Positions 11,829 to 22,669 of a stretch of DNA of 64,000 bases are shown one piece after another. Origin of the DNA: Rhizopus arrhizus (lineage: Eukaryota > Mucoromycota > Mucoromycetes > Mucorales > Rhizopodaceae); contig JAKZZE010000031.1 in NCBI GenBank assembly GCA_024220505.1, positions 556,549 through 620,548 of the forward strand, in the 5' to 3' direction. A program made the translations under genes and the position numbers. The stretch's first letter is position 1; each line of letters begins with the position of its first letter. The notes below the pieces were generated by a model. It had not been told where the DNA came from. It saw only the letters and a list, made by a program, of their open reading frames with translations, and ran no database searches.

Positions 11829-12554
11829 TAAATACGACACTGCTGCTCCCGTTTAGTAAGCGCTTTTAGTCTGCCACCCTTCGTATTTCTAGCAGGCGAA
11901 CCTAATTCTAAGCGAGCCTTATGAACATTAGATGATACTTTGGCTATCTTTGCAATTTTGTGATAAGAAAAGCCTTGACGAAGGTAAAGCTCAATGGTGT
12001 TCTTGCGATCTTCTGTCAATGGTTGCACGTGTCGTGTTTGGTCATTAATGATGTCTTTATTTATTATTTTATTATTGATCTCAGTCCAGCCTACGTCAGA
12101 CTACACAATTAATAGTCAGACAATATAACCCAGGGTTCAATCTAAATTATTAGTTCCTCTCCTTTTTCTTACTTAATAAATAGTAGTTGTTAGTGTTTTA
12201 ATCGCAAGATTAAATAAAAAATTAAACAAAAAAACAATAACAGCAATATAAAATTAAGATCCTTCTTTATTGCAGATTTCTTATATTGCGAAAAGGCCTC
12301 GCTTTATGGATAAAAAGTTGGCATCTATTTATATTCTTTGTGAGCGTAGATATAAAAGATATAGACTCGGTCACGATGTCGTGCTGAAGAACCAATGATT
12401 AAGCTAAAGCTTGTCGATGTTCTAATATATGCATCTGAAGTTGAACAATAGAAATAATAACCAGTCAATTAACTTTGATCTAATTACTTTTGGGGTTGAC
12501 AATTGATTAGACTCTCTAGGATGACAGATATTGATCTTATTGTTCTAAATTTGG

Positions 12555-12977
12555 TGTTGTATCCACACAACTAGTAAAGTGAACATTCATGGATAAACGA
12601 GAGATCTCCGCAATAGCCAACTCTGCCCTGTTGTCTCTATCGGCGTTCCCACGACTATATCGGAACCTGATTACAACAACGGCAGTTCAATCCAATCTTA
12701 TTCGATAATTATCGTTAGATCAATAATTTATCTACTTCATTGTCCCTTGATTCGTCAAGAAGACAGCGGCTATTGATTATCCATTATCTTTTCTTTATCT
12801 TCCCATCCTTCCCACATCATTCTTTTAACCGATCAATTGAAATAGCGGTAAAGGCCCAGACATCCAAAAAGTATAAATAGCCTCAAATGTTTTTATTAAT
12901 AAAGCAATATATAATCTTTAGTTTCACAACTATTGTCTTTTTATTTTTTGTCTTTTATTTTAATACTTGGCAAAACA
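12555..12977 (+). repeat. Solo LTR with 5-bp target duplication TTTGG
   Basis: 423 bp, begins TGTTGTATCCACAC and ends GGCAAAACA. It is flanked by TTTGG on both sides (12550-12554 and 12978-12982). The uninterrupted sequence is preserved in the second leader copy at about 18930 (AAATTTGG followed by AAAAGTGTGG), which acts as an empty site. A TATA-like AAGTATAAATAGCC lies about 100 bp before the end. Confidence 0.85.
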
Positions 12978-13035
12978 TTTGGAAAAGTGTGGAATTGTTC
13001 AATTATAGTTTAATCTTTTGTGTATTGTTATTTAT

Positions 13036-14655
13036 ATGGTTCTTCCCGCCAATAAAAATTTAGTGCCTAATAAGGCAATCGATGGAGTCAACTCCAACTT
13101 TCTACAAACCAAAAAGTCTTGGGCACAATTGCTAGTTGGGCCTAATAAAACTTCTAGCTATGGTGTGCAGTCTTCCACCAGTCCGAATTCACGTTCAATC
13201 GATGCAATGTCTGAAAATTTGCCATCTTCGACATCATCACCATCAGTCATCCCATCTTTTAATCAACCATTTATTAAAGGAACCGTTGCTGATTCGGTCT
13301 TTCTCGATGTTACACCAGTCAAGGACAAGCACATGTTCTTCCAGGAGTTGAGACAGGCCTGTAACGACAATGAGCACCTTTGGAGCTTTGAAGACAAAGT
13401 GAAACGTGCTGGACAAAAATTTTTTGCAGAGATCTTGCTTTCACCTAGCATGCGACAGACGATCTGCTCGACAGGTGTGAATCTCCCTTCCTTGTCGACG
13501 AAACTTATCGGGTATCCTTCACTTTCGCCTGATGCGGATATTCTACAGATCACGTTTACCAATCTTCCTCGGCAATATGGTCGCCTCAACGGTGGCTTAG
13601 AGCAACTTCGTTCTGACATGATCCAGAACTTGTCTGCGTTTGGACAAGTCCTTGATAGCGGTATCATCTGTGGAACAACCGGTCTTTTCTCAGGCAGAGG
13701 TTATGCCCTTTTGGAACTTATCCAGAAAGGGTCAGCTGGTTCTCAAGGAAACGATGCAGTAGTTCAACGCGTTCTTCCTTCTCACAACCTGGATTGGGCT
13801 TATAGAAGCTTTAACATTTCAACAGAGGAAGACAATGATGCACCTTCCGTCCCTGACAACGTTTTGGTCTATGCTACATTTGCTTCCATGGCTCCCTATT
13901 GTCGTTACTGCCATAGTGAAGATCATGCTCTTGTTGATTGTCCCGTCAAACTTGCATCAATCGTTTGCTATAACTGCAATGCCCCTGGCCACAAGTCCCG
14001 TTCCTGTCCTCGAAAGAACGCTCCCGCTTCTTCAGGTGTCTCTAACAAGAAGGCCCGCAAGACTCCCGCTGTCGTTAAGACGATTCTTCAGCGAACGGCT
14101 ACCATGCCATCGGATGTCAATCCCACAGCGGGTGTGGGAAACCTTGCTCCCAAGATTAATGAGGCCACCACTAGTTCTGGTGAGATCTCGTCGTCCGCTT
14201 CACCCGAATCTGCCCAATCGTCCTCTGATGTTGGCCAAAAGGTATCAAAGTATACCACTGGTGCTGTGACACGTTCGAAAGCTAAGGCTGCCTCTGCAGA
14301 AACGATGCCACCCCGTACTTCGTCGGATGTTAATGGGGTTGAAACATCAACAGCTACTAACAATGCTACAGCACCTTCCTCCTCCTCTGGTAACCGTACG
14401 ACCTCTGTACCAATTTGCAAACATTGTGGTCTTGAAGGTCACCAACGCACAGCCCACCATGCTTGTCTACAGAATCCTCAGTACCTTGCATCCATTTCTA
14501 GTACCTCATCAGCAGCAGCAATCACTGAAGGGGAACCGAACGATCCTATGGTAGAGGATACTCAAGAATCTTCAGTTTCCAGTCAGACCGAAAATGTTGA
14601 GTCGACTATTCTGTCAGCCCAACATGGCCTTCCCGGCCAACCCAACCTCCAGTAA
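13036..14655 (+). CDS. LINE ORF1: RRM-like and CCHC zinc-knuckle RNA-binding protein
   Basis: 539 residues from the ATG at 13036 (an in-frame GTG at 13018 is less likely). ORF1 proteins of LINEs bind element RNA in the RNP. Around residues 175-235 there is an RRM-like pattern: ITFTNLP (RNP2-like) and GRGYALLEL (RNP1-like). Two CX2CX4HX4C knuckles follow at about 290-330 (CRYCHSEDHALVDC and CYNCNAPGHKSRSC) and a third Cys/His cluster at about 460 (CKHCGLEGHQRTAHHAC). The linker and tail are Ser/Thr/Ala-rich. The reading frame is intact and its codon use is much less AT-biased than flanking DNA. ORF2 starts 8 bases after its stop. Confidence 0.85.
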   Translation: MVLPANKNLVPNKAIDGVNSNFLQTKKSWAQLLVGPNKTSSYGVQSSTSPNSRSIDAMSENLPSSTSSPSVIPSFNQPFIKGTVADSVFLDVTPVKDKHMFFQELRQACNDNEHLWSFEDKVKRAGQKFFAEILLSPSMRQTICSTGVNLPSLSTKLIGYPSLSPDADILQITFTNLPRQYGRLNGGLEQLRSDMIQNLSAFGQVLDSGIICGTTGLFSGRGYALLELIQKGSAGSQGNDAVVQRVLPSHNLDWAYRSFNISTEEDNDAPSVPDNVLVYATFASMAPYCRYCHSEDHALVDCPVKLASIVCYNCNAPGHKSRSCPRKNAPASSGVSNKKARKTPAVVKTILQRTATMPSDVNPTAGVGNLAPKINEATTSSGEISSSASPESAQSSSDVGQKVSKYTTGAVTRSKAKAASAETMPPRTSSDVNGVETSTATNNATAPSSSSGNRTTSVPICKHCGLEGHQRTAHHACLQNPQYLASISSTSSAAAITEGEPNDPMVEDTQESSVSSQTENVESTILSAQHGLPGQPNLQ

Positions 14656-14663
14656 TTTGTATT

Positions 14664-14936
14664 ATGATGATTATGTCGACCCATAATAATAATGATACAC
14701 TGGAAGGGACTTCGTCAGTTTCTCCAACCACCAATAATAATACTACATCTACTACTACACTTATTACACCTAATAATACTATAACCGAAAACGCCACGCC
14801 TTTGTTATTGAAACTTGCTACACTCAATTGTCATGGCCTTCGTAAAACAGCAGACTCCTCAATTCGTAACCATTTTATTCGATATCACCGTACTCATTCA
14901 CTCGATATCCTAGCTCTGCAGGAAACTCATTGTCGT
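14664..14936 (+). pseudogene. LINE ORF2 N-terminus (APE endonuclease start), truncated
   Basis: The frame opens with a Thr/Asn-rich leader (TPNNTITENATP) and then shows LKLATLNCHGLRKT and DILALQETHC, the first two motifs of the apurinic-like endonuclease of LINE ORF2 (Asn and Glu catalytic positions). The coding sequence ends abruptly at 14936 where the repeated leader sequence (GTCGTGTTTGGTCATTAATG) begins. The rest of the endonuclease and all of the reverse transcriptase are missing. Confidence 0.85.
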
Positions 14937-15092
14937 GTTTGGTCATTAATGATGTCTTTATTTATTATTTTATGATTGATCTCAGTCAAGCCTACGTCAG
15001 ACTATATAATTAATAGTCAGACAATATAATCCAGGGTTCATTCTAAATTATTAGTTCCCCTCCTTTTTCTTACTTAATAAATAGTAGTTGTT
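14937..15092 (+). repeat. Second copy of LINE leader, first part
   Basis: Nearly identical to 12033-12190: it starts TGTCGTGTTTGGTC and ends AGTAGTTGTTAG. In the first copy this block runs straight into TGTTTTAATCGCAAG; here the continuation is displaced to 18559, with 3.4 kb containing Gy-A in between. Confidence 0.8.
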
Positions 15093-15174
15093 AGCTATTG
15101 ACTTCTTACTGTTTTCATATTATAAGTACCAAACATCTCACTCATGCCTCAAGTACCGCTATTCAAAACCTTTT

Positions 15175-15514
15175 TGTCATGTTTTGACATGTCAATAAGA
15201 TACAGTCTTATCATTCTGGACTAAATCTTTACAAATGAGTTTGAATAAGAATAGAACCTGATAATTATCACTGTCCTAAACAGCCAAGTTTCACTTTCAT
15301 CTCAACAGTTGATTATTAACATCAGTTTATAAAATTTTTCTTATACATGTCAAATCATATCGGTCGTAACTATTTTTGTCATCTAATCTCAGGTCTTGCT
15401 CAACTAATATAAATAGCCTTGAAATCTTTCTTTAATAAAAGTATTCGACTTTAGAACTATTGTTCGGTCTCGTTAATTGTTCTTTGTCCCATTTTTTATA
15501 CTTAAAACACTTCA
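15175..15514 (+). repeat. 5' LTR of Gy-A
   Basis: 340 bp, TG...CA ends, closely matching the solo LTR at 60629-60966 (338 bp). It contains AATATAAATAGCC as a TATA-like core and TTTAATAAAAG as a poly(A)-signal-like site. The gag-pol ATG lies 42 bases after the end. Confidence 0.85.
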
Positions 15515-15556
15515 TTTTTTTTAACGAATTCTGAACTCCTAAGCACAAAAGCAAAT

Positions 15557-18500
15557 ATGACTAACGAAGATCAATCTCCTAATACTTTCACTCATGGTGA
15601 AACTGGTGTGTTTAGAACAAACATAGAGGAAACATCAAAAGTTATCGAAGATACTGAAATGACTAGTGAGCAAGAGGACCCTTCCGTTGACGCTGTCATG
15701 GGTCTTAGGGTGACACTAGAGAACCTTAGACAACAAATAGCTCGTGCTGTTGTGGCTGGTGCTACCCAAGAAGATTTGCTGAAATTACAGGAGCGAGCAG
15801 TAAACATCCAAAACTGTATCAAATTCATTGATGAAGCTCAAGCGTTTTGTGTACCTCCTCCTCCATCTACCAATGATGCAACCTTTAGTTCTGGTATCTC
15901 AAGTAGAAATTCTCATTCTCGCCTGGATCATCTTATCCCTTCGGATCTCCCAGTGTGGCAGTGGCGTGGTAACGTCTGGAGAAAGGATGCTGATATCCAT
16001 GATTCAGTGGAAGACTTACTTGATACTTTTTCATTAATAATTGAATCTAATGGCTTGTCTGTTGATGCTAGTTGGTCTCGCCTAGTTCCCATCAAAATGA
16101 ACAGGGATCAACGATCATGGTTCAACGAAGTATTAAAAGGGCGTAGCTTGACTTGGTCTGAGGTCCGTAAAATTATAATCAAGACTTATGCGGCACAAGA
16201 CGTAGCCCAGGAACTGGAGCACATGGACCAGCTCTTATCACTTAAGATGGGATCAATGGAATCTATCGAAGCATTCACAGATAGGTTTCAAAGAATCCGC
16301 AGAGCTGCCAAGTGGGATGACGACATCAAGACAGCATCCATCTACAAGCGTGCTTTGCCAAACTTTTTGCGTCAGGAGGTCTCTCGCTCCTTGTTAAACC
16401 TTGGAAGAGATCAACAAGACTCCGTGACAAAAGTTGCAGCAAAAGCTAGAATGGTCTTGTCATCCAACTTGTGTTCTGAGGTGGGCAATCCCAGTCGTCA
16501 AGAATCTGCCCCTTCCAAGTCTTCATCTTCGTCTCTCCTAACAAGTGGAACAGAGGCATCAAAGTATAACCCAAAGAATTTTAGCTCATCAAGCAACTTA
16601 TTTGGTACTGTCAAGAAGCATTCTCCTGTTGGAAGTATGAAAAGTAAATTCCGTTGCGCAATTCATGGTCTTGCAAATCATCCAACCGAAAAATGCAACA
16701 GGTACAAGGATCTGCTGAACAAAAGCCCCACTTCAAGGAATTCCTCTCTCGGTACATCCAGTCCTTCCTTATCTTTTGTTTCTGTTGCCAAAAATTGCTA
16801 TCGTTGCTTGGGTAATGTTCCATGGTCCAAGGAACATGCTGCTCACTGTCCTCGGGACAAGCCCTACCAAGGTCCAACTAAGGCCATCCGTTCTATTCGC
16901 TTGGATACCTCAAGATCCAATGGTAGCAAGCCTAACCTCACCATCACTCCTCAAGCTAGACCACAACAGGCATCTTCCAAGGTGTCTAGTGGTGATAGCA
17001 ACTTGATGGACGTAGATGACGATGGTTATCCAGTAAATTATGATTGTAAGAAATTAACAAAACAGAATGAAGTATTTAAAAGTACTAACCATTCTTTAAT
17101 TGTACCTATCACTATAGAAAATGTGAACACTATGGCCCTGGTTGATAGTGGTTCCTCTTTTAGCTCGATAGACATAAATTTTGTTAATAAATATAATATT
17201 GCAGTTGATAGAAATGTATCTGGTTCCGTTATACTTGCTACAAGTGATAATGTTAGTAAACGTTTCGGTACAACCAAATTTCCATTAAGTGTTATTTACG
17301 GTGATAATGATAAAAATCTTATTCATACATCCCATTCTTTTGAAGTCCTTCCTCTTTCCTTGGATACTGAAGTTGTAATAGGATTAGATCTGATGCACAA
17401 GTTAAACATTCTTGTTACCAACTTAGCTATCAGACATCCTAATCTTGCACCAGTTATTGACAAAGAGATTACGGATGATACACCTGAACCTAACAAAGCT
17501 CCTTTCGGTACACCTGAGCAACAAGCTCATTTCCATAATGCTGTTAAACCATTTGTTGATCAAAATGCCTTAATACCCAAGAATTCATTCTGTACTGTAC
17601 CAGAGTCAGTTATACGTTTAGAAACTGTTAAAGGAAAAACTGCTTACCGTGCACCATATCGTACTCCTTTTAAATTACTACCAATCATGCGTGAATGTAT
17701 TGACACTTGGTTAAAGGATGAAGTTATTGAACGTGCATCACCTAATTCAGATTGGAATTCTCCTTTAACATTGGCACCTAAGAAAGACTTGCTTGGTAAT
17801 CTCACAGGACATCGACCCTGTCTCGATCCTCGCTTGTTAAATTCTATTCTTGTGTCAAATGATAGACATCCTATTCCAAAGATCGAAGAGATTTTCGATC
17901 GATTACAAGGATCAACCATTTTTACCACTCTTGATCTTCGACAAGCATTTCATCGATTCCAAATCTATGAGCCTGATCGTATTAAGACCACATTCACTTT
18001 TGAAGGTCAACAATACCAATTTAGAGGTTGTCCATTTGGTTTGAAACATATTGCTTCCCGTTATCAACGAGTGATTAATATAGTGTTACGTGATTTACCT
18101 TATGCACAGGCTTTTGTTGATGATATCATCATATTTTCCAAGTCTTATGAGGAACACATCACACATGTGCAAAACATAATTCAGAGATTAACTAAAGTGA
18201 ATTTGATCCTTAACCCAGACAAGTGTCATTTTGCGCAGTCTACTGTTTACTTGCTTGGTTTCTGTGTTGATGCCAAAGGGTCTCGACTCGATCCTCGTAA
18301 AGTTACAAACGCTTTGACTTGGCCTAGACCTGCATCTGGAAAAGAGATTCAACGCTTTTTAGGACTGGTAAATTATTTTAGAAAATACTTGCCAAATATT
18401 TCTGAAGTCACTGCACCTTTGGACAAATTACGTTTCGAAGGTAAACTTGATAAACTTTGGACATCTGAACAAGAAAGATCTTTTGAAAAGATCAAGGCAT

Positions 18501-18558
18501 TATTGTCTTCTGCGCCACTTCTTCATCATCCAGATCTAGAACAACCTTTTTATGTTGC
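15557..18558 (+). CDS. Gy-A gag-pol polyprotein, truncated at RNase H
   Basis: A single open frame of about 1000 codons fuses gag, protease and reverse transcriptase. The gag part (residues ~1-450) ends with a Cys/His cluster (CYRCLGNVP, EHAAHC), a non-standard zinc knuckle. The protease active site reads VDSGSSFSS near residue 527. The reverse transcriptase has LDPRLLNSIL, TTLDLRQAFH, GCPFGLKH and the catalytic FVDD near 851, then LLGFCVDAKG and FLGLVNYFRKYLP. It reaches the RNase H start (FYVAT) and then runs into the LINE leader block at 18559, giving a chimeric tail to 18619. Integrase and 3' LTR are absent, so it is not autonomous although the frame is otherwise open. Confidence 0.9.
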
Positions 18559-18985
18559 TACTGTTTTAATCGCAAGATTAAATAAAAAATTAAACAAAAA
18601 AACAATAGCAGCAATATAAAATTAAAATCCTTCTTTATTGCAGATTTCTTTATATTGCGAAAAGGCCTCGCTTTATGGATAAAAAGTTGGTATCTATTTA
18701 TATTCTTTGTGAGCGTAGATATAAAAGATATAGACTCGGTCACGATGTCGTGCTGAAGAACCAATGATTAAGCTAAAGCTTGTCGATGTTCTAATATATG
18801 CATCTGAAATTGAACAATAGAAATAATAACCAGTCAATTAACTTTGATCTAATTACTTTTGGGGTTGACAATTGATTAGACTCTCTAGGATGACAGATAT
18901 TGATCTTATTGTTCTAAATTTGGAAAAGTGTGGAATTGTTCAATCATAGTTTAATCTTTTGTGTATCGTTATTTATTTTAATACA
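18559..18985 (+). repeat. Second copy of LINE leader, remainder
   Basis: Matches 12191-12554 and then directly 12983-13035, without the solo LTR found in the first copy. The match ends after GTTATTTA, just before the position of the ORF1 ATG, where the LTR fragment of Gy-B begins. Confidence 0.8.
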
Positions 18986-19166
18986 ACTGATATCATATAG
19001 AAAATAACTATGTTTACAACATTATCCTCCCCCAGACTTGACAATAGTCAGGTCGGCATTCATGCAGATACTAAATGTTATTTTCTTATTGGTTAATTTA
19101 TGTATCTTGATGCTCAGCAAGTTTATGAAGTCAGCGGCCGCTCTGCTACATGAACTTTTTTTTTTT

Positions 19167-20388
19167 TTAGTTTCTATTGTTTCTTATTCTTTTACTTTTT
19201 CTAAGGACTGTGCTATCTTGTACCATGTCCTTTCTTTTATAGTTCTTGTTTTCTTCAGTCACATTAGGTCTAGCAGAAGTCTTTTTAGTGTAGTCTATTT
19301 CGTTAGCTATCATCTTTTGCTTCCTTGCTTGCTCTAATTCCTTCAACTTTTTTCTCTTAAGCCAATATTTATCAATGGGTACTGTGCTGGAGAAGGATGA
19401 TGCTTTTTCCCACGTATTCTCTCTTTCACCATAACCAGCCCATTTTACAAGGTACTCTCTTTGTCCTGGACCGCCTCTGTGATCTCTAATATCCTCAACA
19501 TCATAGTATTCATCTTCTATAGCTGTTCCGTCAATAGAGACTATCTTAAGTTCTGATGGGACATATTCACGATCTAACAGTTCATTTTGCTCATCTTTTA
19601 AGACATAGGAACCACCTTGAGTTTTTCGAACGACAATGTAAGGCCCTTCATAAAGAGGTGACAACTTACTAGTCCGTCCTGGTAATCTAACCATAACTGC
19701 AGTATCCTTCGGAAGATCTATGATCATATTTTTGTCATTGAACCTCTTGTTTGCTTCCTCTATGATCTTCTGTGTTCTTTCACGAATGGCAGGAAACACT
19801 ATCTGGTACATGCGATCAGTTCTCTCAATTAGCTCTTGTTCTGTAACAGGTCTATTAGGAATCTTATCAGCTATACTCTGATCACTGTAATCCTCAAAGC
19901 TATTAAGTCTTCGAGCAAACATCAAGGAAAATGGAGCACTCTTTGAACGGTGTCTTATTTTATAATTCGACGCTAGTTGGACAATTGGCAATACATCGTC
20001 CCAATCATTGCTGTTAGAATTAACCATTTTTCTTATAGTGTTTAATGTCGTCTTTACAGCGCTCTCGCTCACGCCATTACCTCGACTGTGAAAGGCTGTA
20101 CTGTATCTGCGATCTATTCCTAGGTGCTTGGATAATGAGTGCATGAGGCTATTTTTAAACTCTCTGCCGTTATCACTTTGAATAATTTTAGGTATGCCAT
20201 AGTCACCAAAGATTTTTATTAATTCTTTTGCTACAGTGTCACTTTGTTTATTTTTTAATGGACGCAGTATGATGTACCTGGTACATACATCTATCATCAC
20301 AAGGACATAGACATTTTCATTTGCCGTGACAGGTAAAGGTCCTAAAAGATCAATTCCAATATGGTCAAATGGTAGATATGCAAGGATG
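19167..20388 (-). pseudogene. Gy-B integrase with C-terminal chromodomain
   Basis: Integrase catalytic core with the D, D, E triad in MIDVCTRY, IIQSDNGREF and GNGVSES. A GPY-like segment follows (LSPLYEGPYIVV), then a chromodomain: YYDVEDIRDH, REYLVKWAGYGERENTWE, IDKYW. Such chromodomains usually steer gypsy integration to heterochromatin. It is the continuation of the upstream RT frame but is separated by a frameshift in an A-run at about 20388-20395: the upstream frame ends at 20365 while this frame reads through AYLPFDHIGIDLLGPLPV. The C-terminus is basic (RKSKRIRNNRN). Confidence 0.85.
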
Positions 20389-22669
20389 TTTTTTTAAAGG
20401 ATGATAACCTTTCTTGCTTACATTGTGTCTCTGGCATTCAATACATGATTTGATTGTCTCAGTAGCATCTTTATAAATATTATTCCAATGAAGTCCTTGG
20501 GAATGTAACTGCTCCACAATACTCGTACTACCGAAGTGTCCGAAGGTATGAGCATCTTCAAGTAGACGTGCCCTCTTCTCAAGTGGAGGAGTCATATAGT
20601 CAGTTGTGGGATTATTAGCAAACTTTTTATTTTTTATTTTCACAGCTAGCACATTTAGTTTCTTGTCCTGACTATAGATCAAGTTGTGTCTCTTTGCTGT
20701 AGAGTTTGTCTGTCTTTTAACTTTTATTTTATTTTTATTTTTATTTTTAGTTTCCTTTTTTTCTTTTTTATTTTCTTTTTGCGCAGCATCACCCCCACCC
20801 AGCATGAACTCATTATTCAAGCAAGGTTCATAAAGTCTAGAAAGTAAATCTGGTAATTGATTGAGAATTCCTTGTATGTGAATCACATCAAAGTTGAAAT
20901 CTAATAAAGTTTCTAACCAGCCTATCATCATAGGGTTTGCTTGTTCTTGGGTATGTAAATACATTAAAGCCTTGTGGTCAGTACGTAATTCAAATTTATT
21001 TCCCCATAAAAACTCACGATATTTTTCTAGTGCAAACACTACCGCGTACAGTTCACGTTTAGTTGTATTCCACTTACGTTGAGAGGGTGACAAAGATTTA
21101 GATGCAAATGCAATATGTAAAGTTCTATTCAGCTCATCTCTTTGGGTCAATACTGCACCAACACCATATTGTGAGGCATCAGTAGCCACATAGAATTTTT
21201 TGGATAAGTCTGGAGTGTGCAACAGTGTCTTTGATTTTAGAATCTCTTTCAAAGCAATGAATGCATCAGTATGTTCTTGTGCCCAGTTGTTCTCTACATC
21301 AGGATCATTACGAAGTCTGTCGATAGGTGCAGCTACACGAGAGATTAAAGGTATAAAGTCTCTCATATATGATACAATGCCCATTAATCGCATTACTTCT
21401 TTTTTATTGCGTGGTATAGGCCAACTATCGATGTTTGTTAAGCGGCGTGGATCTACTTTGATGATACCACCACTTTCAACTACAAATCCTAAAAGATAGA
21501 TTGATCGTTGATACCAACTGCATTTCTTTACATTGATTTTTAGGTTGACGGAAGTTAATCGTTCAATCACCTTTTTTACATTTGAAGCATGGTTTTCAGC
21601 TGTTCCTTTAATTACACAGTCATCAACATAGGTCTCGATGAAATCCATATCTGCAAAGAGTATTTTCATCACTTTACAGAATATTGCAGTAACTGTTTTT
21701 AGACCGAAACAACATCCTTGGAAGGTATATGTTCGATTCTTAAATTGGAAGGAGAGTTTGTGTTGATCTTTAGGGGCTACAAGGAAACTATTGTATGCAT
21801 TCTTCAAGTCAATCTTAGTGAATACTTCACCACCAGCTAAGTTGTCAAATATGCTTCTTATTTTTGGAACAGGATATACGACATCAGGGATTAGTTTGTT
21901 GATACCACGAACATCCAAACATACTCTGTGGCTCGTTATCTCATTGTTCTCATCTTTCTTTGGTACCATTAATAAAGGACTATTAAATGATGTGTTAGCG
22001 CGGTTCTCTTTGATGATACCTGCTTTTAACCATTCATTTATTTGCTCTTCTAATTCAGGCATTTGTCGGTGAGCAATTGGGTATTGTCTCTTAAAGGACT
22101 TTGCTCCCTTTTCCATTGGTAACTCTACTACAGATTCTGGTACTGTGCAGAAAGATCCAGCAGGAATATTTTGGTTGTCATCAATTGCACTCTGGATATA
22201 AGCCATGAATTGCTTTTGTTGATCTTCGGTACCATAAGGCGAGTTGTTAGGTTCAATCTCATTGTTAGCGTCAAAATTCATATTAAGAAATTGTGCGTCT
22301 TCTTTTAATCTATTTGAATAATCATCTTCATTACCTGGGTACTTGTATGCTACTCCAGTGAGACCGATATTCATTTTTCCAAGAACATCAGTTCCAAGCA
22401 AGACATCAAATTCTTGTGTCATTGTCTCATTAAAATTTACAACTTCAAAGGAATGTTTAAAAGAGATGTTATTCATATATGTTAAAGTGAGAGGATCAGT
22501 TTGTCCAATTCGTTTACAATTATTATCTGAAGACAAAAAATTTAAAGAACCATTTACAGAATTCACTTTGTCAATATTCAATTTATTATTCAAACAAATT
22601 TTTGATATGCAAGTGATATCACTGCCAGTGTCAATCTTTCCAATTAATTTCTTGCCCTCTATTAATATA
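20365..22669 (-). pseudogene. Gy-B protease-reverse transcriptase-RNase H
   Basis: The frame enters from the Tc1 junction with KLIGKIDTGSDITC (retropepsin DTGS). The RT follows, with LDVRGINKLIPD, TKIDLKNAYNSF, GCCFGLKT and catalytic YVDD. RNase H has VATDASQYGVGAVL, TKRELYAVVFAL and RTDHKALMYL. The integrase zinc-binding region is present (HFGSTSIVEQL, CIECQRHN). The frame stops at 20365 because of a frameshift in an A-run; the integrase core continues in another frame. The first ~25 codons of the annotated frame lie inside the Tc1 end and are not gypsy sequence. Gag is missing. Confidence 0.88.

Larger units (their letters stand above)
10247..12028 (-). pseudogene. Tc1/mariner transposase split by two LTR-like insertions
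   Basis: Read on the minus strand, an N-terminal piece (12028 to ~11829) has a helix-turn-helix (TIELYLRQGFSYHKIAKIA). After a ~290-bp insertion the protein continues (CKYFKQHLVRAVTADG, VSVDTVRRALKDAGL, QWARQHIDWK). After a second ~420-bp insertion it resumes with ERWIHQSDETKDNRFGSNG, then VKHGGDCIMVWSC, MQDNDPKHTAKL and LNPIKNMW, ending at 10247. First and second catalytic Asp (SDET, QDNDP) are present; the usual third Glu in NPIEN is replaced by Lys (NPIKN), so it would be dead even without the insertions. There is no ATG at the 5' side, where the sequence meets the LINE 5' repeat at about 12030, so the N-terminus was cut by that event. Confidence 0.85.
12030..14936 (+). mobile_element. Non-LTR (LINE) retrotransposon, truncated in ORF2
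   Basis: The element has a long 5' leader (12030-13035, interrupted by a solo LTR), ORF1 at 13036-14655 and the start of ORF2 at 14664. ORF2 stops matching after the second endonuclease motif at 14936, where a second copy of the leader begins. No reverse transcriptase remains, so the copy is dead. The leader is recognised as such because it is repeated at 14937-15092 plus 18559-18985. Confidence 0.75.
15175..18558 (+). mobile_element. Gy-A: Ty3/gypsy element, 3'-truncated
   Basis: It has a 340-bp 5' LTR (15175-15514, TGTCATGTTTTG...CACTTCA) and a gag-pol ORF from 15557 cut off at the start of RNase H. The same LTR family occurs as a solo LTR at 60629-60966. No 3' LTR is present. Together with 82 bp of other DNA (15093-15174) it separates two halves of a LINE leader. 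Confidence 0.85.
18986..22669 (-). mobile_element. Gy-B: chromodomain Ty3/gypsy element, truncated at both ends
   Basis: Minus-strand element consisting of protease-RT-RNase H (22669-20365), integrase with chromodomain (to 19167), a polypurine tract (minus strand GGGGGAGGATAA just before 19021) and about 35 bp of 3' LTR starting TGTTGTAAAC at 19021. Gag and 5' LTR are missing: the right end stops at a dead Tc1 copy at 22670. Confidence 0.85.

Noticed and set aside
13263..13667. Antisense open frames over LINE ORF1 (also 14088-14420)
   Set aside because: They are antisense to a protein with clear zinc knuckles and have no independent support.
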